Of a DNA stretch of 64,000 nt, positions 1 to 9,766 are shown in pieces. The notes beneath the pieces were generated by a model, which made no database searches, was not told the origin of the DNA, and saw only the letters and a program-made list of their open reading frames with translations. This stretch comes from Leptolyngbya sp. Heron Island J (lineage in GTDB: Bacteria; Cyanobacteriota; Cyanobacteriia; Phormidesmidales; Phormidesmidaceae). The stretch spans positions 62,001 to 126,000 of the forward strand of contig NZ_AWNH01000098.1 of assembly GCF_000482245.1 (NCBI RefSeq). The letters are read 5' to 3'. Position 1 is the first letter of the stretch; each line of letters begins with the position of its first letter. The position numbers and the translations under genes are program-made.

Positions 1-44
1 GGCGCTTTTCTAATGAAAAAACAGATCAGCTTAGCAGCCAGGAC

Positions 45-350
45 TCACCACTTCAGCAAATTAAACTGCTCCATATCAACAGTGTCACGGTTGCGATAGA
101 TCGACAGCACAATGGCTAGACCCACAGCCGCTTCTGCAGCAGCAATCGTAATCACAAACACCGCAAATACCTGGCCCTTAATTTCAGCTGGGTCCAAATA
201 ATTAGAGAACGCCATTAGATTCAGGTTAACCGCGTTAAGCATCAGCTCAATCGACATCAGTACCCGAATGACATTGCGGCTGGTAACAAGACCGTAAATA
301 CCTATGCAGAAAAGCGCAGCGGCAAGAATCAAAAAGTACTCTAGTTGCAT
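45..350 (-). CDS. ndhE: NAD(P)H-quinone oxidoreductase subunit 4L (NdhE)
   Basis: Small membrane subunit (101 aa) of the NDH-1 complex, which carries electrons from reduced ferredoxin to plastoquinone and pumps protons in the thylakoid membrane. The sequence has three hydrophobic segments (about residues 5-25, 28-50 and 60-84) and the conserved glutamate stretch [12 protein letters not shown] of the NuoK/NdhE family. Length is normal for the family. It is the last gene of the leftward cluster ndhA-ndhI-ndhG-ndhE, 44 bases after ndhG, and is probably cotranscribed with it. The identification rests on family motif plus the conserved gene order. Confidence 0.97.
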   Translation of the reverse strand: MQLEYFLILAAALFCIGIYGLVTSRNVIRVLMSIELMLNAVNLNLMAFSNYLDPAEIKGQVFAVFVITIAAAEAAVGLAIVLSIYRNRDTVDMEQFNLLKW

Positions 351-394
351 GGGTTCTAAATTTTTCCTCTTATGGATACTGGCGCATATCTGCC

Positions 395-1003
395 TTAGCT
401 GTCCTGGGTATCGCTGCTAGCAGCTACTAGCTCACGAGGACGCTCGCGCAAGGTCAGAACTTTCTGCTCATCAGCTGGCTCATAGTCTGGAACATATTCC
501 CGGCGGGCCAGAATGATCGCTCCAACTAGCGCCATCAGCAACAGTACCGATGCCAATTCAAACGGCAACAGAAAATCACTGAAGAAGTGCTGACCAATGA
601 CCTCAATCGAAGCTTCACCAGCAGGAATCGCTGAAGACAGCTGCCAGGACGTTGCTAACACCATGGAACTCAGCAGCGCGAACAAACCGGAACACACAGC
701 AGCCGTGGCCACTTTACCAATCCAGGCATTGGCCACTGGCTGAAAGTCTTCTCGCTTGTTCACCAGCATGATGCCAAACAGAATCAAGATATTCACAGCA
801 CCCACGTAAACCAGGACTTGAGCCGCGGCAACAAACCCTGCATTCAACAGAATGTAAAGACCTGAAATACTGACGAACACCATGCCCAGCAAAAATGCTG
901 AGTAAACAATGTTGGATAGCAGCACTACCCCTAGAGCTGCTGCCAACATCAAGACACCAAGGATGCCTAAGGAAACGAATTGTACGCCTTCTGCTAAGTT
1001 CAC
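395..1003 (-). CDS. ndhG: NAD(P)H-quinone oxidoreductase subunit 6 (NdhG)
   Basis: Membrane subunit J/6 of NDH-1, 202 aa, with about five hydrophobic helices. The segment [19 protein letters not shown] (about residues 64-82) is the conserved core helix of the NuoJ/NdhG family, followed by a hydrophilic linker and a C-terminal helix ending in a charged tail. It lies between ndhI and ndhE on the minus strand, in the order typical of cyanobacteria, and presumably belongs to the same transcript. Nothing unusual is seen. Confidence 0.97.
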   Translation of the reverse strand: MNLAEGVQFVSLGILGVLMLAAALGVVLLSNIVYSAFLLGMVFVSISGLYILLNAGFVAAAQVLVYVGAVNILILFGIMLVNKREDFQPVANAWIGKVATAAVCSGLFALLSSMVLATSWQLSSAIPAGEASIEVIGQHFFSDFLLPFELASVLLLMALVGAIILARREYVPDYEPADEQKVLTLRERPRELVAASSDTQDS

Positions 1004-1076
1004 GGCTACTCCGATTATTTGGGCTGCTATAAGCTTGGCTGGTAGCTAGCTATCCAAACAGACGATAACAAACCAC

Positions 1077-1694
1077 CTAGTCGGTTGCTTGCTCAGTTGT
1101 TGATGGTTTGGATGCTTCTATTTCTTCCAAGATCTCTTGAGGTAGTTTACCAGCGCGACGAGCTCCTTCGGGCAAATCATGGGGGTCCATAACTCCCTTG
1201 GGTAGATACGCCAGCTCTCGCATCGGGGTCACCATTGGATCATCGGTAACCTTATAGGGCAAACGACCTAGGGCAACACTATCGTAGTTCAGCTCATGGC
1301 GATCGTAAGCTGCAAGCTCATACTCCTCTGTCATCGATAGACAGTTGGTGGGGCAGTACTCTACGCAGTTGCCGCAAAAAATACAAACACCAAAGTCAAT
1401 GCTGTAGTGGTCTAGTACCTTTTTCTTAGTCGCCTTATCAAAGGTCCAGTCAACCACAGGCAGATTGATAGGACAGACACGGACGCAGACTTCGCAAGAA
1501 ATACACTTATCGAATTCAAAGTGAATACGACCACGATAACGTTCAGATGGAATTAGCTTTTCATAGGGATACTGCACCGTCACAGGGCGACGCTTCATAT
1601 GATCAAAGGTTACAGATAGCCCCTGACCAATATACTTAGCGGCTTGGACGGTCTCTTTGGCGTAGTCGCCAACCTGCTTTAGAAAGTTGAGCAT
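1077..1694 (-). CDS. ndhI: NAD(P)H-quinone oxidoreductase subunit I (NdhI), two [4Fe-4S]
   Basis: Peripheral-arm iron-sulfur subunit of NDH-1, 205 aa. Two ferredoxin motifs are visible, [12 protein letters not shown] and [12 protein letters not shown], each binding a [4Fe-4S] cluster that passes electrons toward the quinone site. The open frame continues 46 codons further upstream, but that extension overlaps the end of ndhA. The start was therefore set at the ATG at 1694 ([15 protein letters not shown]), which matches the usual NdhI N-terminus and begins 5 bases after the ndhA stop. That tight spacing suggests translational coupling. Confidence 0.97.
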   Translation of the reverse strand: MLNFLKQVGDYAKETVQAAKYIGQGLSVTFDHMKRRPVTVQYPYEKLIPSERYRGRIHFEFDKCISCEVCVRVCPINLPVVDWTFDKATKKKVLDHYSIDFGVCIFCGNCVEYCPTNCLSMTEEYELAAYDRHELNYDSVALGRLPYKVTDDPMVTPMRELAYLPKGVMDPHDLPEGARRAGKLPQEILEEIEASKPSTTEQATD

Positions 1695-1699
1695 TGTTT

Positions 1700-2818
1700 T
1701 TACCCTCCAAACGCAAATGGGAATGCGAGCTTGAGTGCTGCTGTAAGTAGTAGATTGACCAAGGCAACCGGTAGCAAAAACTTCCAGCCCAGGTCTAAGA
1801 GCTGATCGATACGAACGCGAGGTACGGTCCACCGCAAAAGGACGGCGAGAAATACTAGAAAATAGGCCTTAATCAGGGTCATCATGATCCCCAAGGCGGC
1901 TGTAATCACCTGCAACCAGGGAGTAGTCTCGCTAATTCCCAAGCCATCAGCAATCACCTCTACAGGCACCGGGAAACTCCATCCACCCAGGTAGAGCACC
2001 GAAACTAACATGGCCGACAGAACTAAGTTGACGTAAGAGCCAACATAGAAGAGCCCGAACTTCATACCGCCATATTCAGTTTGGTAACCAGCGACAATCT
2101 CCTCCTCTGCTTCAGGTAAGTCAAAGGGCAGTCGCTCACATTCAGCCAGAGCTGCAATCCAGAACAAAATAAAACCAACCGGCTGTCGCCAAATATTCCA
2201 GCTCAGAATGCCGTAGCCTGCCTGCTGGTTAACAATATCTACGGTACTGAGGCTGTTGGACATCATCACTACAGCCAGCACAGCTAATGCCAGAGGAATT
2301 TCATAGCTGATGGACTGGGCTGTCGCTCGCAAACCTCCAAGCAACGAATACTTGTTATTGGAGGAATACCCAGACATTAAAAAACCAATGGGCGTTATGC
2401 TCGACAGGGCAATCCACAGGAAGATGCCTACGCCCAGGTCAGTAATCACCATGTTCTGCCCAAAAGGCACAACCAGATAAGAGACAAATACTGGAATCAC
2501 CACTAAGGCCGGTCCCAATGTAAAGAGCCAGGGATCTGCCTGAGCAGGATTGATATCTTCTTTGAATATTAGTTTGACGCCATCGGCAGTGGCTTGCAGT
2601 GCACCGAGGGGGCCAACATACTCAGGGCCAATACGCTGTTGAGCAGCGGCTGATATTTTTCGTTCTAACCAAACTGCAATAAAGATACTAATTGTGGCGG
2701 CAATAAGTATCAACAACATCGGTAGTGGCATCCAAACCACTTTGGCTACGGCTGGGGGCAACCCCAGTGAGACTAATATTTCAATAAAGCTCGCTTGTAG
2801 GTCAATTCCAGAACTCAT
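1700..2818 (-). CDS. ndhA: NAD(P)H-quinone oxidoreductase subunit 1 (NdhA)
   Basis: Membrane subunit H/1 of NDH-1 at the joint between the membrane and peripheral arms, 372 aa with about eight hydrophobic helices. Recognisable NuoH/NdhA features are [19 protein letters not shown] near residue 60 and the acidic loop [20 protein letters not shown] near residue 230, part of the quinone cavity. The start at 2818 (MSSGIDLQ) gives the normal family length; an upstream in-frame start would add 11 residues. It is the first gene of ndhAIGE, with the promoter expected in the 285-base spacer toward gltA. Confidence 0.97.
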   Translation of the reverse strand: MSSGIDLQASFIEILVSLGLPPAVAKVVWMPLPMLLILIAATISIFIAVWLERKISAAAQQRIGPEYVGPLGALQATADGVKLIFKEDINPAQADPWLFTLGPALVVIPVFVSYLVVPFGQNMVITDLGVGIFLWIALSSITPIGFLMSGYSSNNKYSLLGGLRATAQSISYEIPLALAVLAVVMMSNSLSTVDIVNQQAGYGILSWNIWRQPVGFILFWIAALAECERLPFDLPEAEEEIVAGYQTEYGGMKFGLFYVGSYVNLVLSAMLVSVLYLGGWSFPVPVEVIADGLGISETTPWLQVITAALGIMMTLIKAYFLVFLAVLLRWTVPRVRIDQLLDLGWKFLLPVALVNLLLTAALKLAFPFAFGG

Positions 2819-2977
2819 ACCCAGCGTATATAGACGGAGTGGAGGGCCCAACGGCCAATTTCCTTAATGATTCTAACGCTTAATATGTCTTCAAAGGGGA
2901 AATTACTGGAGTAGCACCAATAGGAATTACTACTCATGGACATAGATTAAACATTAGTTATGCAAACTTACCCATAC

Positions 2978-3008
2978 AAAAACCCCCCTTGATGCATATC
3001 AAGGGGGG
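2978..3008 (-). terminator. Rho-independent terminator of gltA
   Basis: An 11-bp perfect inverted repeat (CCCCCCTTGAT at 2983-2993 and its complement at 2998-3008) with a 4-base loop. On the minus strand it is followed at once by TTTTTG. It lies about 95 bases past the gltA stop, in the correct orientation, and insulates the ndh cluster from gltA. The rest of the 2819-3103 spacer shows no gene. Confidence 0.9.
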
Positions 3009-3103
3009 CTGGAGTTCCTGAAAATCGTCACTGATATCAGTTTCGTTGGATTTATCAGTATTGACAAGAGGGGTGATGCCCATCACAAGGAAGAAATCAG
3101 GAT

Positions 3104-4297
3104 CTATACGGAGCCATTGCGTACAGCAGTGGGGGGGTGGGCCTTCTTGTCCCAAAGCTGTAGACGCTCTGACACACTGGTGTATGCCTGTTCATGGGGG
3201 CCGGTATATATTTGCGTCGGTCGGAAAATACGGTTCTCGGCTAATTGTTCTTTCCAGTGGGCTAACCAACCAGCGACCCGTGCGATCGCAAATATTGGTG
3301 TAAATAAATCCGTTGGAATGCCTAGCTTCCGATAAACCAAGCCTGAGTAAAAGTCCACATTGGGATATACCCCCTTGTGGCCCAAACGTTCAGTAACAGC
3401 CGTCTCTAGCTCCAGAGCAATTTCGTAGTATTCATCCAGCCCAAACTTATCGAATAGCTGTTCAGCCAACCCTTGCAAAATCACCGCCCTGGGGTCCTTA
3501 ACCTTATATACCCGATGGCCAAAGCCCATAATCTTAGCTTTACGGGCAATGCGATCGTCAACAAAGGGGCGGACATTGTCCACCGAGCCAATCTCCTGGA
3601 GCATCGCAATCACTTCTTCATTAGCACCACCATGAAGTGGACCAGCCAGGGTTCCCACTGCTGAGGCAACAACGGCATAGGGATCGGTCAGGGTTGAAGC
3701 CGTCACCATCGCTGAAAATGTGGAGGCGTTGATGGTGTGTTCAGCATGCAGCGTCAGGCACACATCAAAAATTCGAGCTGCCAGAGGATCGGGAACTTCC
3801 TCATTGAGCATGTACAAAAAATTGGCAGCATAGTCCAGATCGTCACGAGGTTGAACCGGATCATTTCCTTTACGAATGAGTTTGAACGCCGCCACCATGG
3901 TCGGAATTTTAGCCAATAGCCGGACAACGGCAGCTTGAATATAAGCTGGATCTTCCAAGGCCCGGCGAGAATAGAACAGTCCCAATGCAGCCGCACAGGC
4001 CTGGAGAGCATCCATAGGATGACCACTTTCCGGAAAGCACTTCATCATGTCCCGAATGCGATATTTCAACCGACGATGATGTTGGATTTCATCTTTAAAG
4101 GCATCCAGTTCTTGCTTGGTGGGCAAACCGCCCCAAATCAATAAATAAGCCGTTTCTAGAAAGGTGCTTTTCTGAGCCAACTCTTCAATACGAATGCCTC
4201 GGTATTCTAAAATCCCTTCCTGACCATTCACATAACTAATGCTGGATTCTGTCGCAGGAATTCCCTCTAAACCAGGGCGATATTCGCATAGGGTCAT
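3104..4297 (-). CDS. gltA: Citrate synthase
   Basis: Citrate synthase, 397 aa, condensing oxaloacetate and acetyl-CoA at the entry of the TCA branch that supplies 2-oxoglutarate for nitrogen assimilation. Visible family signatures are LHAEHTINASTFSA (substrate histidine region), GPLHGGANEEV, MGFGHRVYKVKDPRA (catalytic His region) and the C-terminal VDFYSGLVYRKLG with the catalytic Asp. The short N-terminus (MTLCEYRPGLEGIPATESSI) fits the type found in cyanobacteria and Gram-positives. Single-gene unit ended by the terminator at 2978-3008. Confidence 0.97.
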   Translation of the reverse strand: MTLCEYRPGLEGIPATESSISYVNGQEGILEYRGIRIEELAQKSTFLETAYLLIWGGLPTKQELDAFKDEIQHHRRLKYRIRDMMKCFPESGHPMDALQACAAALGLFYSRRALEDPAYIQAAVVRLLAKIPTMVAAFKLIRKGNDPVQPRDDLDYAANFLYMLNEEVPDPLAARIFDVCLTLHAEHTINASTFSAMVTASTLTDPYAVVASAVGTLAGPLHGGANEEVIAMLQEIGSVDNVRPFVDDRIARKAKIMGFGHRVYKVKDPRAVILQGLAEQLFDKFGLDEYYEIALELETAVTERLGHKGVYPNVDFYSGLVYRKLGIPTDLFTPIFAIARVAGWLAHWKEQLAENRIFRPTQIYTGPHEQAYTSVSERLQLWDKKAHPPTAVRNGSV

Positions 4298-4411
4298 CTT
4301 TAGCCGTCCTATCGCTGCTCTCTTTTATTCTTTAAGGATATCGAGAAGTGTGCTATTCCGATATTTTCCTCTGATTGATATAAGTCTTTGTCAAAGGAAA
4401 ATGACGTTTCA

Positions 4412-4927
4412 CTAGAGCATTAAGCGAGGTGGCGCGAGCCAAAAAAGTTGGCTATGGCCAAGTGCGCTCCTCGCGGCAGGCACGGTTACCCCAATGATGC
4501 CAGCCTTTTTCAAAACCCAGCGGTTATCGATACTACCTTGTACCAGCAGTTGAGCCCATTGGCTCAGATCCGGTTCATGGCCGACAAGGGCCAGGCTCAT
4601 AGGGTCAACCGACTGCCAGGCACCTAACCAATCTAACCAGTCTTGGACACTACCGTTGGGAGCCAATGGTTTGAAGACCTGATAATTCTGGGTTAAACCA
4701 GCTTGACAAAAAATTTCAGCCGTCTGAACCGCCCGTACTAATGGACTGGTTAGCAACATATCAAATCGCAATCTCAGGGTCAGTAATCGCTGGGCAGTTT
4801 TCTCAGTTTTACGAATTCCTTTTTCGATTAGGGGGCGCTGGTTGTCGTCAAGATAGGTACCGCGCTCGGCGGCAATCCCATGGCGAATAAAGTACACCGT
4901 TGTCACGTAGTCAGGGGAATGTGCCAT
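4412..4927 (-). CDS. sixA: SixA-type phosphohistidine phosphatase
   Basis: Histidine-phosphatase superfamily protein, 171 aa. The catalytic RHG motif is at YFIRHGIAAERG (about residues 13-24), a second arginine region lies in LTSPLVRAVQTAEIF, and the second catalytic histidine is in LALVGHEPDLSQW. This arrangement is typical of SixA, which removes phosphate from phosphohistidine proteins. The actual substrate cannot be read from sequence. Its start is 17 bases downstream of the stop of the DHH phosphoesterase gene, so the two are likely cotranscribed. Confidence 0.85.
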   Translation of the reverse strand: MAHSPDYVTTVYFIRHGIAAERGTYLDDNQRPLIEKGIRKTEKTAQRLLTLRLRFDMLLTSPLVRAVQTAEIFCQAGLTQNYQVFKPLAPNGSVQDWLDWLGAWQSVDPMSLALVGHEPDLSQWAQLLVQGSIDNRWVLKKAGIIGVTVPAARSALGHSQLFWLAPPRLML

Positions 4928-4944
4928 ACCTAGCCCTAGTCGCC

Positions 4945-6114
4945 CTAGTCCGTATTCATCACCCCGTCCTTAGGGTTAATTAGTTTCAGCAGCTTTTGTT
5001 TGATCTGCACATCAAACACTTCCCATTTCAGCCGGTTATAGTCACTATTCTCATAAAAGCCAGACAAAAAGCCCACGGGCACTTCAAAACCACCAGCCGT
5101 CGAACGACCACCACCAAAAAAGCGACCCTGGTCATCTTGGCCAAAGGCTTCTTTGATAAATTCATCTGGATCAAGGGTGATTTTACTGGTGCGTAGGGAG
5201 CCAATCACCACTTCGCGCTCGTCGTCTTCGTCATGGACAATGCCATACACAACCGCAGTGTGAACGTCCTCTTCAGTTAGAAGAAAGTCGGTAGCCTGGG
5301 GGATCGCATCACGATCTTCGTAGCGCAAGTAGCCCACCCCGGCAATGGAGACACTGTTTTGAATATTACGGTTACGTAGCGATCGCTCAATCACATCCAT
5401 GGCACGTTTTGAGCGAGCGGCCTGGAGAATAGCGCTAAGCAACTGCGCATCGCAATACTGACTAAGATAAGCCGCTGCCATAAAATCTGCTTCAGCCGCC
5501 TGCATGAGTTGCCCCGTATCCGACCTCAATCCATGCATCAACGCAGTGGCACATTTGACATGTTTACTATTGCTACGGTCGAGATCCAGGAGCCCAGCCT
5601 GCAAATACTGGGTCAAAATAGTGGCGGTGGCTCGGGCTTCTGGACGAATATCTGCAAACTCTGCTTGAGACTTACCTTGCACAGTATGGTGGTCAATGAC
5701 GACTAATAAGGGCACACCTGCCTTATTAACCTGCTCCAGGAGTTGGCTGGTGGTGCCTTGAGTATCGACCAACACATAGCCTACATACTGCGATAAATCT
5801 GGTTTCTTTTTACTTTGCCAGCGTTTGGCCGGTAAGTTAGTAAGCTTCACCAATGCAATGTTTTCTTGATGGCTCAGCGTCCCTGAATAGAAAATATCGC
5901 AGTCCACATCATAAGCAGCAGCAATTAGCTGATACGCCCAGGCTGAGGAGAGCGCATCAGGATCGGGAAAGTCTTGAATTACAACCAGCTGCCGACTGCC
6001 AGCATGGGTGATTAATAAATGACGTAGTGATGCCGCAGGGCCATCGCTTAAATCCACGTTTGGTCTGTAACTGGTCCGGTTAGTAGATTTAAGCAATGCG
6101 TCTTGGGATGCCAT
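4945..6114 (-). CDS. DHH-family phosphoesterase (NrnA-like oligoribonuclease/pAp phosphatase)
   Basis: 389-aa protein of the DHH/DHHA1 family. Metal-binding motifs are visible: DFPDPDALSSAW near residue 48, YVLVDTQG near 113, VIDHHTVQG near 138 and HGLRSDTGQL near 195, and the C-terminal half carries the DHHA1 motif GQDDQGRFFGGGRSTAGGFEVP. Family members degrade nanoRNA, or 3'-phosphoadenosine 5'-phosphate from sulfate assimilation, or cyclic dinucleotides, so the substrate is open. It is first in a two-gene unit with the SixA-like phosphatase. Confidence 0.85.
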   Translation of the reverse strand: MASQDALLKSTNRTSYRPNVDLSDGPAASLRHLLITHAGSRQLVVIQDFPDPDALSSAWAYQLIAAAYDVDCDIFYSGTLSHQENIALVKLTNLPAKRWQSKKKPDLSQYVGYVLVDTQGTTSQLLEQVNKAGVPLLVVIDHHTVQGKSQAEFADIRPEARATATILTQYLQAGLLDLDRSNSKHVKCATALMHGLRSDTGQLMQAAEADFMAAAYLSQYCDAQLLSAILQAARSKRAMDVIERSLRNRNIQNSVSIAGVGYLRYEDRDAIPQATDFLLTEEDVHTAVVYGIVHDEDDEREVVIGSLRTSKITLDPDEFIKEAFGQDDQGRFFGGGRSTAGGFEVPVGFLSGFYENSDYNRLKWEVFDVQIKQKLLKLINPKDGVMNTD

Positions 6115-6169
6115 GCGTGCAAGAAATTAGGTTGGAGTTGAAGAAGATAATTGGAAGAACGTAAGTGGA

Positions 6170-6673
6170 TTAACCCGTGAGACCAATTACATACTTACGC
6201 CATTCTTGATGAGCATCTCCACGCGTGTGGCGGGCAATTTCAAAATAAAGACTGCTATAGGGTTTGCGGGGTGTAATCCGCAGCGGCATTCTAGCCTCTT
6301 TAGGTGTACGATTTCCTTTTTTAACATTGCAACGCACACAGGCTGATACCATATTCTCCCAGACTTCCTTCCCACCACGAGACCGGGGAACGACATGATC
6401 TAGGGTCAGCCCATCACCAGCATAACCGCAGTACTGACAGGTATGATTATCGCGATATAGCAGATTACGTCGCGTTAGGGGAATTTCCTTGTAGGGTATG
6501 CGAACATAGTGACGTAAGCGGATAACTGTGGGTAAGGGAAAGTTCGCGTATACAGAGCGACCGTTATGTTCCACAGTTTCGGCTTTACCCTTGATAATCA
6601 ACACAATGGCTCTACGCCAGCTTGTGATGTTCAAGGGCTCATAAGAAGCATTTAAGACTAGAACCTTGCTCAT
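6170..6673 (-). CDS. HNH endonuclease
   Basis: 167-aa HNH nuclease. The core is CQYCGYAGDGLTLDHVVPRSRGGKEVWENMVSACVRC (given in two parts: CQYCGYAGDG and LTLDHVVPRSRGGKEVWENM), with two CxxC zinc pairs and the catalytic DH plus Asn residues. The N-terminal segment (VLVLNASYEPLNITSWRRAI) is shared by a family widespread in cyanobacteria and other bacteria. It stands alone between the DHH gene and alr, with no methylase or intron boundary, so a chromosomal HNH protein of unknown role is more likely than a homing enzyme. Confidence 0.85.
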   Translation of the reverse strand: MSKVLVLNASYEPLNITSWRRAIVLIIKGKAETVEHNGRSVYANFPLPTVIRLRHYVRIPYKEIPLTRRNLLYRDNHTCQYCGYAGDGLTLDHVVPRSRGGKEVWENMVSACVRCNVKKGNRTPKEARMPLRITPRKPYSSLYFEIARHTRGDAHQEWRKYVIGLTG

Positions 6674-6768
6674 TGAGGTTCATCGAAAAGTTGTGATTTG
6701 ATACTAACACAGGTCGCTGAGGTGCTTTGACACTTGCGATACTGTGTCTGTGGTGTGCTGTTTTGGTC

Positions 6769-6774
6769 AAGGAG
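6769..6774 (+). promoter_or_regulatory. Ribosome binding site of alr
   Basis: AAGGAG lies 7 bases before the ATG at 6782. It decides the start of alanine racemase in favour of 6782 over the in-frame ATG at 6734. Confidence 0.8.
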
Positions 6775-6781
6775 ATACAAG

Positions 6782-7984
6782 ATGTTGAAGTGGGATGATA
6801 CGCCGAGTGTGTCAGCCATGCGATGCTCACGCGCCTGGGTAGAAGTCAATTTGGATGCGGTCTATCACAACGTATGCCTGTTTCGTGGGTTGTTGCGACC
6901 GACGACTGAGCTGATGGCTGTGGTCAAAGCGGATGCCTATGGTCATGGTGCTGTTGCGGTGGCTCAAACTGCTTTAGCGGCGGGGGCGACATGGCTGGGG
7001 GTAGCAACGGTACCCGAAGGTATTGAACTGCGTCAGGCTGGAATAAATGCTCCTATTTTGGTCATGGGAGCGTTACATCATGCCGAAGAAGTACGGGCTC
7101 TGGCTCGCTGGCAACTGCAGCCCACTATAGTCACGCCCAAACAAGCGCTGGTGTTTGCTGAAGCTTTGAGCGACGCCTGTCTACCACTACCCGTACACAT
7201 TAAGTTGGATACGGGGATGTCACGGTTGGGCTTTGATTGGCAGCGGGCCTTAGAGTTTATTGAGTTTGTAGGCAGACTGCCGGCATTGCAAATAACTAGC
7301 CTTTATTCTCATTTTGCAACAGCAGACGATCCAGATGAGACAGAAATGCGTCGTCAACATGAGCGGTTTGAGAGTGCGATCGCAACTCTCAAAAATCACA
7401 ACCAATTACCTGCCCATCTACACCTAGCCAACACAGCAGCGACCCTTACAGATGCCAACGCACTACAGTACGACATGGCACGGGTTGGGCTTGGTCTATA
7501 TGGCCTAGCGCCTGCACCACACCTGCAATCCTCACTCAAACTTAAACCCGCCTTAGCAGTTAAGGCACGTATTACCCACATTAAAACTATTCCGGCTGGG
7601 ACTGGGGTCAGCTATGGCCATCAGTTTATTGCCCAACATCCCATGACCATCGCCGTAGTAGGCATTGGTTATGCCGATGGTGTCCCTCGTCAGCTGTCGA
7701 ACCAGCTCACAGTGTTAATTGGCGATCGGCACATTCGTCAGATTGGCGCGATCACCATGGACCAACTGATGCTAGACGTGTCTGACATCCACGGTCTCAG
7801 GGAAGGCGATATCGTTACCCTGCTCGGCAATTCGGCCTCCCACCAAATCACCGCAGACGACTGGGCCAAAGGCATTGGCACGATTTCATGGGAAATTTTA
7901 TGCGGCTTTAAACACCGATTACCGCGGATTATGAAAAAAAAGAGCGCCAGAGAGCTTTACCCTACAGAAGATAGCTTGTTATAA
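6782..7984 (+). CDS. alr: Alanine racemase
   Basis: PLP-dependent alanine racemase, 400 aa, interconverting L- and D-alanine for peptidoglycan. The PLP lysine lies in AVVKADAYGHGAV (Lys about residue 49). The C-terminal catalytic tyrosine is in GTGVSYGHQF, and VGIGYADGVPR and AITMDQLMLDV are family blocks. The start at 6782 was chosen for its Shine-Dalgarno sequence. The gene is divergent from the HNH gene and is followed 15 bases later by tRNA-Ser on the same strand. Confidence 0.96.
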   Translation: MLKWDDTPSVSAMRCSRAWVEVNLDAVYHNVCLFRGLLRPTTELMAVVKADAYGHGAVAVAQTALAAGATWLGVATVPEGIELRQAGINAPILVMGALHHAEEVRALARWQLQPTIVTPKQALVFAEALSDACLPLPVHIKLDTGMSRLGFDWQRALEFIEFVGRLPALQITSLYSHFATADDPDETEMRRQHERFESAIATLKNHNQLPAHLHLANTAATLTDANALQYDMARVGLGLYGLAPAPHLQSSLKLKPALAVKARITHIKTIPAGTGVSYGHQFIAQHPMTIAVVGIGYADGVPRQLSNQLTVLIGDRHIRQIGAITMDQLMLDVSDIHGLREGDIVTLLGNSASHQITADDWAKGIGTISWEILCGFKHRLPRIMKKKSARELYPTEDSLL

Positions 7985-7999
7985 TGCAGCTCTGACCTT

Positions 8000-8088
8000 G
8001 GAGAGGTGGCTGAGTGGTTGAAAGCGGCTCCCTGCTAAGGAGTTATAGGGCGTAAGCTCTATCGAGGGTTCGAATCCCTCCCTCTCCG
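8000..8088 (+). tRNA. tRNA-Ser (anticodon GCU)
   Basis: 89-base class II tRNA. The acceptor stem GGAGAGG (8000-8006) pairs with CCTCTCC (8081-8087). The D arm is GCTGAGTGGTTGAAAGC, the anticodon loop contains GCT (8034-8036), a long variable arm follows, and the T loop is GGTTCGAATCC. No CCA is encoded. The long variable arm and the anticodon identify serine (AGC/AGU codons). Confidence 0.97.
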
Positions 8089-8113
8089 TTTTGATTTCAT
8101 CGTTTCTCATCAG

Positions 8114-8677
8114 CTAACGGCTGGCATTGTGTACGGCCCATAGTAGCCGTTCTGAGCTAGCGTTTGGATGTGCAAAGGAAAACAAATGCTGAAATGTGAG
8201 GCGGCCTGAGCGATCTACAACAAACTGGGCTGGCAACGGTGCTCCCAACGCCTGACCTGTACCATATTGGCGAAACACGCTGCAGTCAGGATCCACTAAG
8301 AGCGGCATCTCTAGCCCCAAATCACTATGGACAATTTTGCTTTGACGCATATCAGTGCTTGTAATCATCAGCACCTCCGCCCCTAGCTGTGCAAACTTCT
8401 TATAGGCAACCACCATCGACACAATGTGTGGATAGCAGAACGGGCAGTACTGCTTTTCCGTAAAAATACGTGTAAATACAATGACTACAACTGACCTCTG
8501 ACGATAGTTAGACAGCTGAATGGGAGCCCTTTGGCCGACTACAGATAGCTCAAAATCAGGTAGGGTTTGACCTACTCGAAACTTGCTAAGTGCAGGTAAT
8601 GGCAAAAAATTTTTAACAAACCTTTGACTAATGACCCCTCGAAAATCCATAGAGGTCAGCCTGAAAGCTGTTGTCAT
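8114..8677 (-). CDS. Peroxiredoxin-like (AhpC/TSA, redoxin) protein
   Basis: 187-aa thioredoxin-fold protein. After a basic N-terminal stretch it has the entry LPDFELSVVGQRAPIQLSNYR, the strand VVVIVFTRIF, and the cysteine motif QYCPFCYPHIV at about residues 77-87. The CPFC pair resembles a thioredoxin-type motif more than the VCPTE of the neighbouring 2-Cys enzyme. It is probably a thiol peroxidase or reductase of the AhpC/TSA family, with an unknown substrate. It lies just downstream of the 2-Cys peroxiredoxin gene (49 bases) on the same strand and could be cotranscribed. Confidence 0.75.
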   Translation of the reverse strand: MTTAFRLTSMDFRGVISQRFVKNFLPLPALSKFRVGQTLPDFELSVVGQRAPIQLSNYRQRSVVVIVFTRIFTEKQYCPFCYPHIVSMVVAYKKFAQLGAEVLMITSTDMRQSKIVHSDLGLEMPLLVDPDCSVFRQYGTGQALGAPLPAQFVVDRSGRLTFQHLFSFAHPNASSERLLWAVHNASR

Positions 8678-8726
8678 TGATGACTAAAAGTTGAGATTTA
8701 AGAGCTTGCGGTCAGTAAGGCGGTCG

Positions 8727-9332
8727 CTAAATCGACGCAAAGAATTCCTTAGACTTCACAGGATCAGGATTCATCGTCTTTTCACCCGGCGTCCACCCTG
8801 CCGGACACACTTCATCAGGATGCGACTGCACGTGCTGGATTGCCTGTAGAACACGCAACGTTTCATCAACGCTACGGCCAAAGGATAGGTTATTGATAGT
8901 GGAATGCTGTACTACCCCATCCTTATCAATGATAAATAACCCACGTAAAGCGACTCCTGCCTCATGCTCCAGTACATTGTAAGCAGCACTAACTTCCTTT
9001 TTAATATCTGAGACTAAAGGATACGCTAAGTCACCCAGGCCACCTTCTTTGCGCTCAGTTTGAATCCAGGCTAAGTGAGAAAATTCACTATCAACCGAGA
9101 CTCCCAATACTTCTGTGTTTAACCCCTTAAATTCTCCATACTGGTCGCTGAAGGCTGTGATTTCAGTCGGGCAAACAAAGGTGAAATCTAGCGGATAGAA
9201 AAATAGAACAACGTACTGGCCACGATAGTCAGATAGCTTAATAGTTTTAAACTCTTGATCAACTACAGCGGTTGCCGTGAAATCAGGAGCAGGTTGACCA
9301 ACGCGCAGACATCCTTCCGCTGGGGTAATCAT
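8727..9332 (-). CDS. 2-Cys peroxiredoxin
   Basis: Typical 2-Cys peroxiredoxin, 201 aa, reducing hydrogen peroxide and alkyl hydroperoxides with thioredoxin as donor. The peroxidatic cysteine is in [17 protein letters not shown] and the resolving cysteine in [10 protein letters not shown]; the GGLG and C-terminal F motifs linked to sensitivity to over-oxidation are at least partly present. The ATG at 9332 is preceded by GGGAG (9341-9345, spacing 8), so it is preferred over a GTG five codons upstream. Confidence 0.95.
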   Translation of the reverse strand: MITPAEGCLRVGQPAPDFTATAVVDQEFKTIKLSDYRGQYVVLFFYPLDFTFVCPTEITAFSDQYGEFKGLNTEVLGVSVDSEFSHLAWIQTERKEGGLGDLAYPLVSDIKKEVSAAYNVLEHEAGVALRGLFIIDKDGVVQHSTINNLSFGRSVDETLRVLQAIQHVQSHPDEVCPAGWTPGEKTMNPDPVKSKEFFASI

Positions 9333-9550
9333 CCGTTTGTCTCCCACAAAAAATCCAATTAACTACTGTGCCAGCAAACATGAGCCACAGATGATTTCAA
9401 AGTAAGTCATTCACCAGCAAAAGCAACGCTCGATATCAGCACCGCTTACTTTTCAGACACAAGTCATTAGATACACTTACTCGATCGGCTCCACCAAACT
9501 AGCAGCACAGTCCTTAGAGTACCGCGTTATATCAAATAAAAAAATAAAAA

Positions 9551-9622
9551 TGGCTCAGACGTGATTTGAACACGTGACCAAGGGCTTATGAGTCCCCTGC
9601 TCTACCACTGAGCTACTGAGCC
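9551..9622 (-). tRNA. tRNA-Met (anticodon CAU)
   Basis: 72-base tRNA on the minus strand. Acceptor GGCTCAG (9616-9622 complement) pairs with CTGAGCC (9552-9558 complement), the D arm is AGCTCAGTGGTAGAGC, the anticodon CAT lies at 9588-9590 and the T arm is CACGTGTTCAAATCACGT. It pairs G-C at position 1-72, so it does not look like the initiator. Elongator Met is most likely, though a CAU tRNA-Ile modified by TilS cannot be excluded. No CCA is encoded. Confidence 0.9.
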
Positions 9623-9766
9623 GGTTTAGTTACTTCAGATGCAGTAACTCATTAAATTTATCACGAAATGTCAAGGAACCACATAGAGAATTGAAGTACT
9701 TATCAGTCTCTTTTATCAGGGGCTGTGAGTGCAGCTTTTATCAGGTTTATATCCTGGTCCTGGCTC

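Noticed and set aside
3046-4144. Several open frames on the plus strand opposite gltA
   Set aside because: They lie fully within a well-supported citrate synthase gene, have no ribosome sites and show no protein families; they are shadows of gltA codon use.
6170-6673. HNH protein as part of a homing intron or restriction system
   Set aside because: No intron boundaries, methylase or phage genes around it; it looks like the common free-standing chromosomal HNH family.
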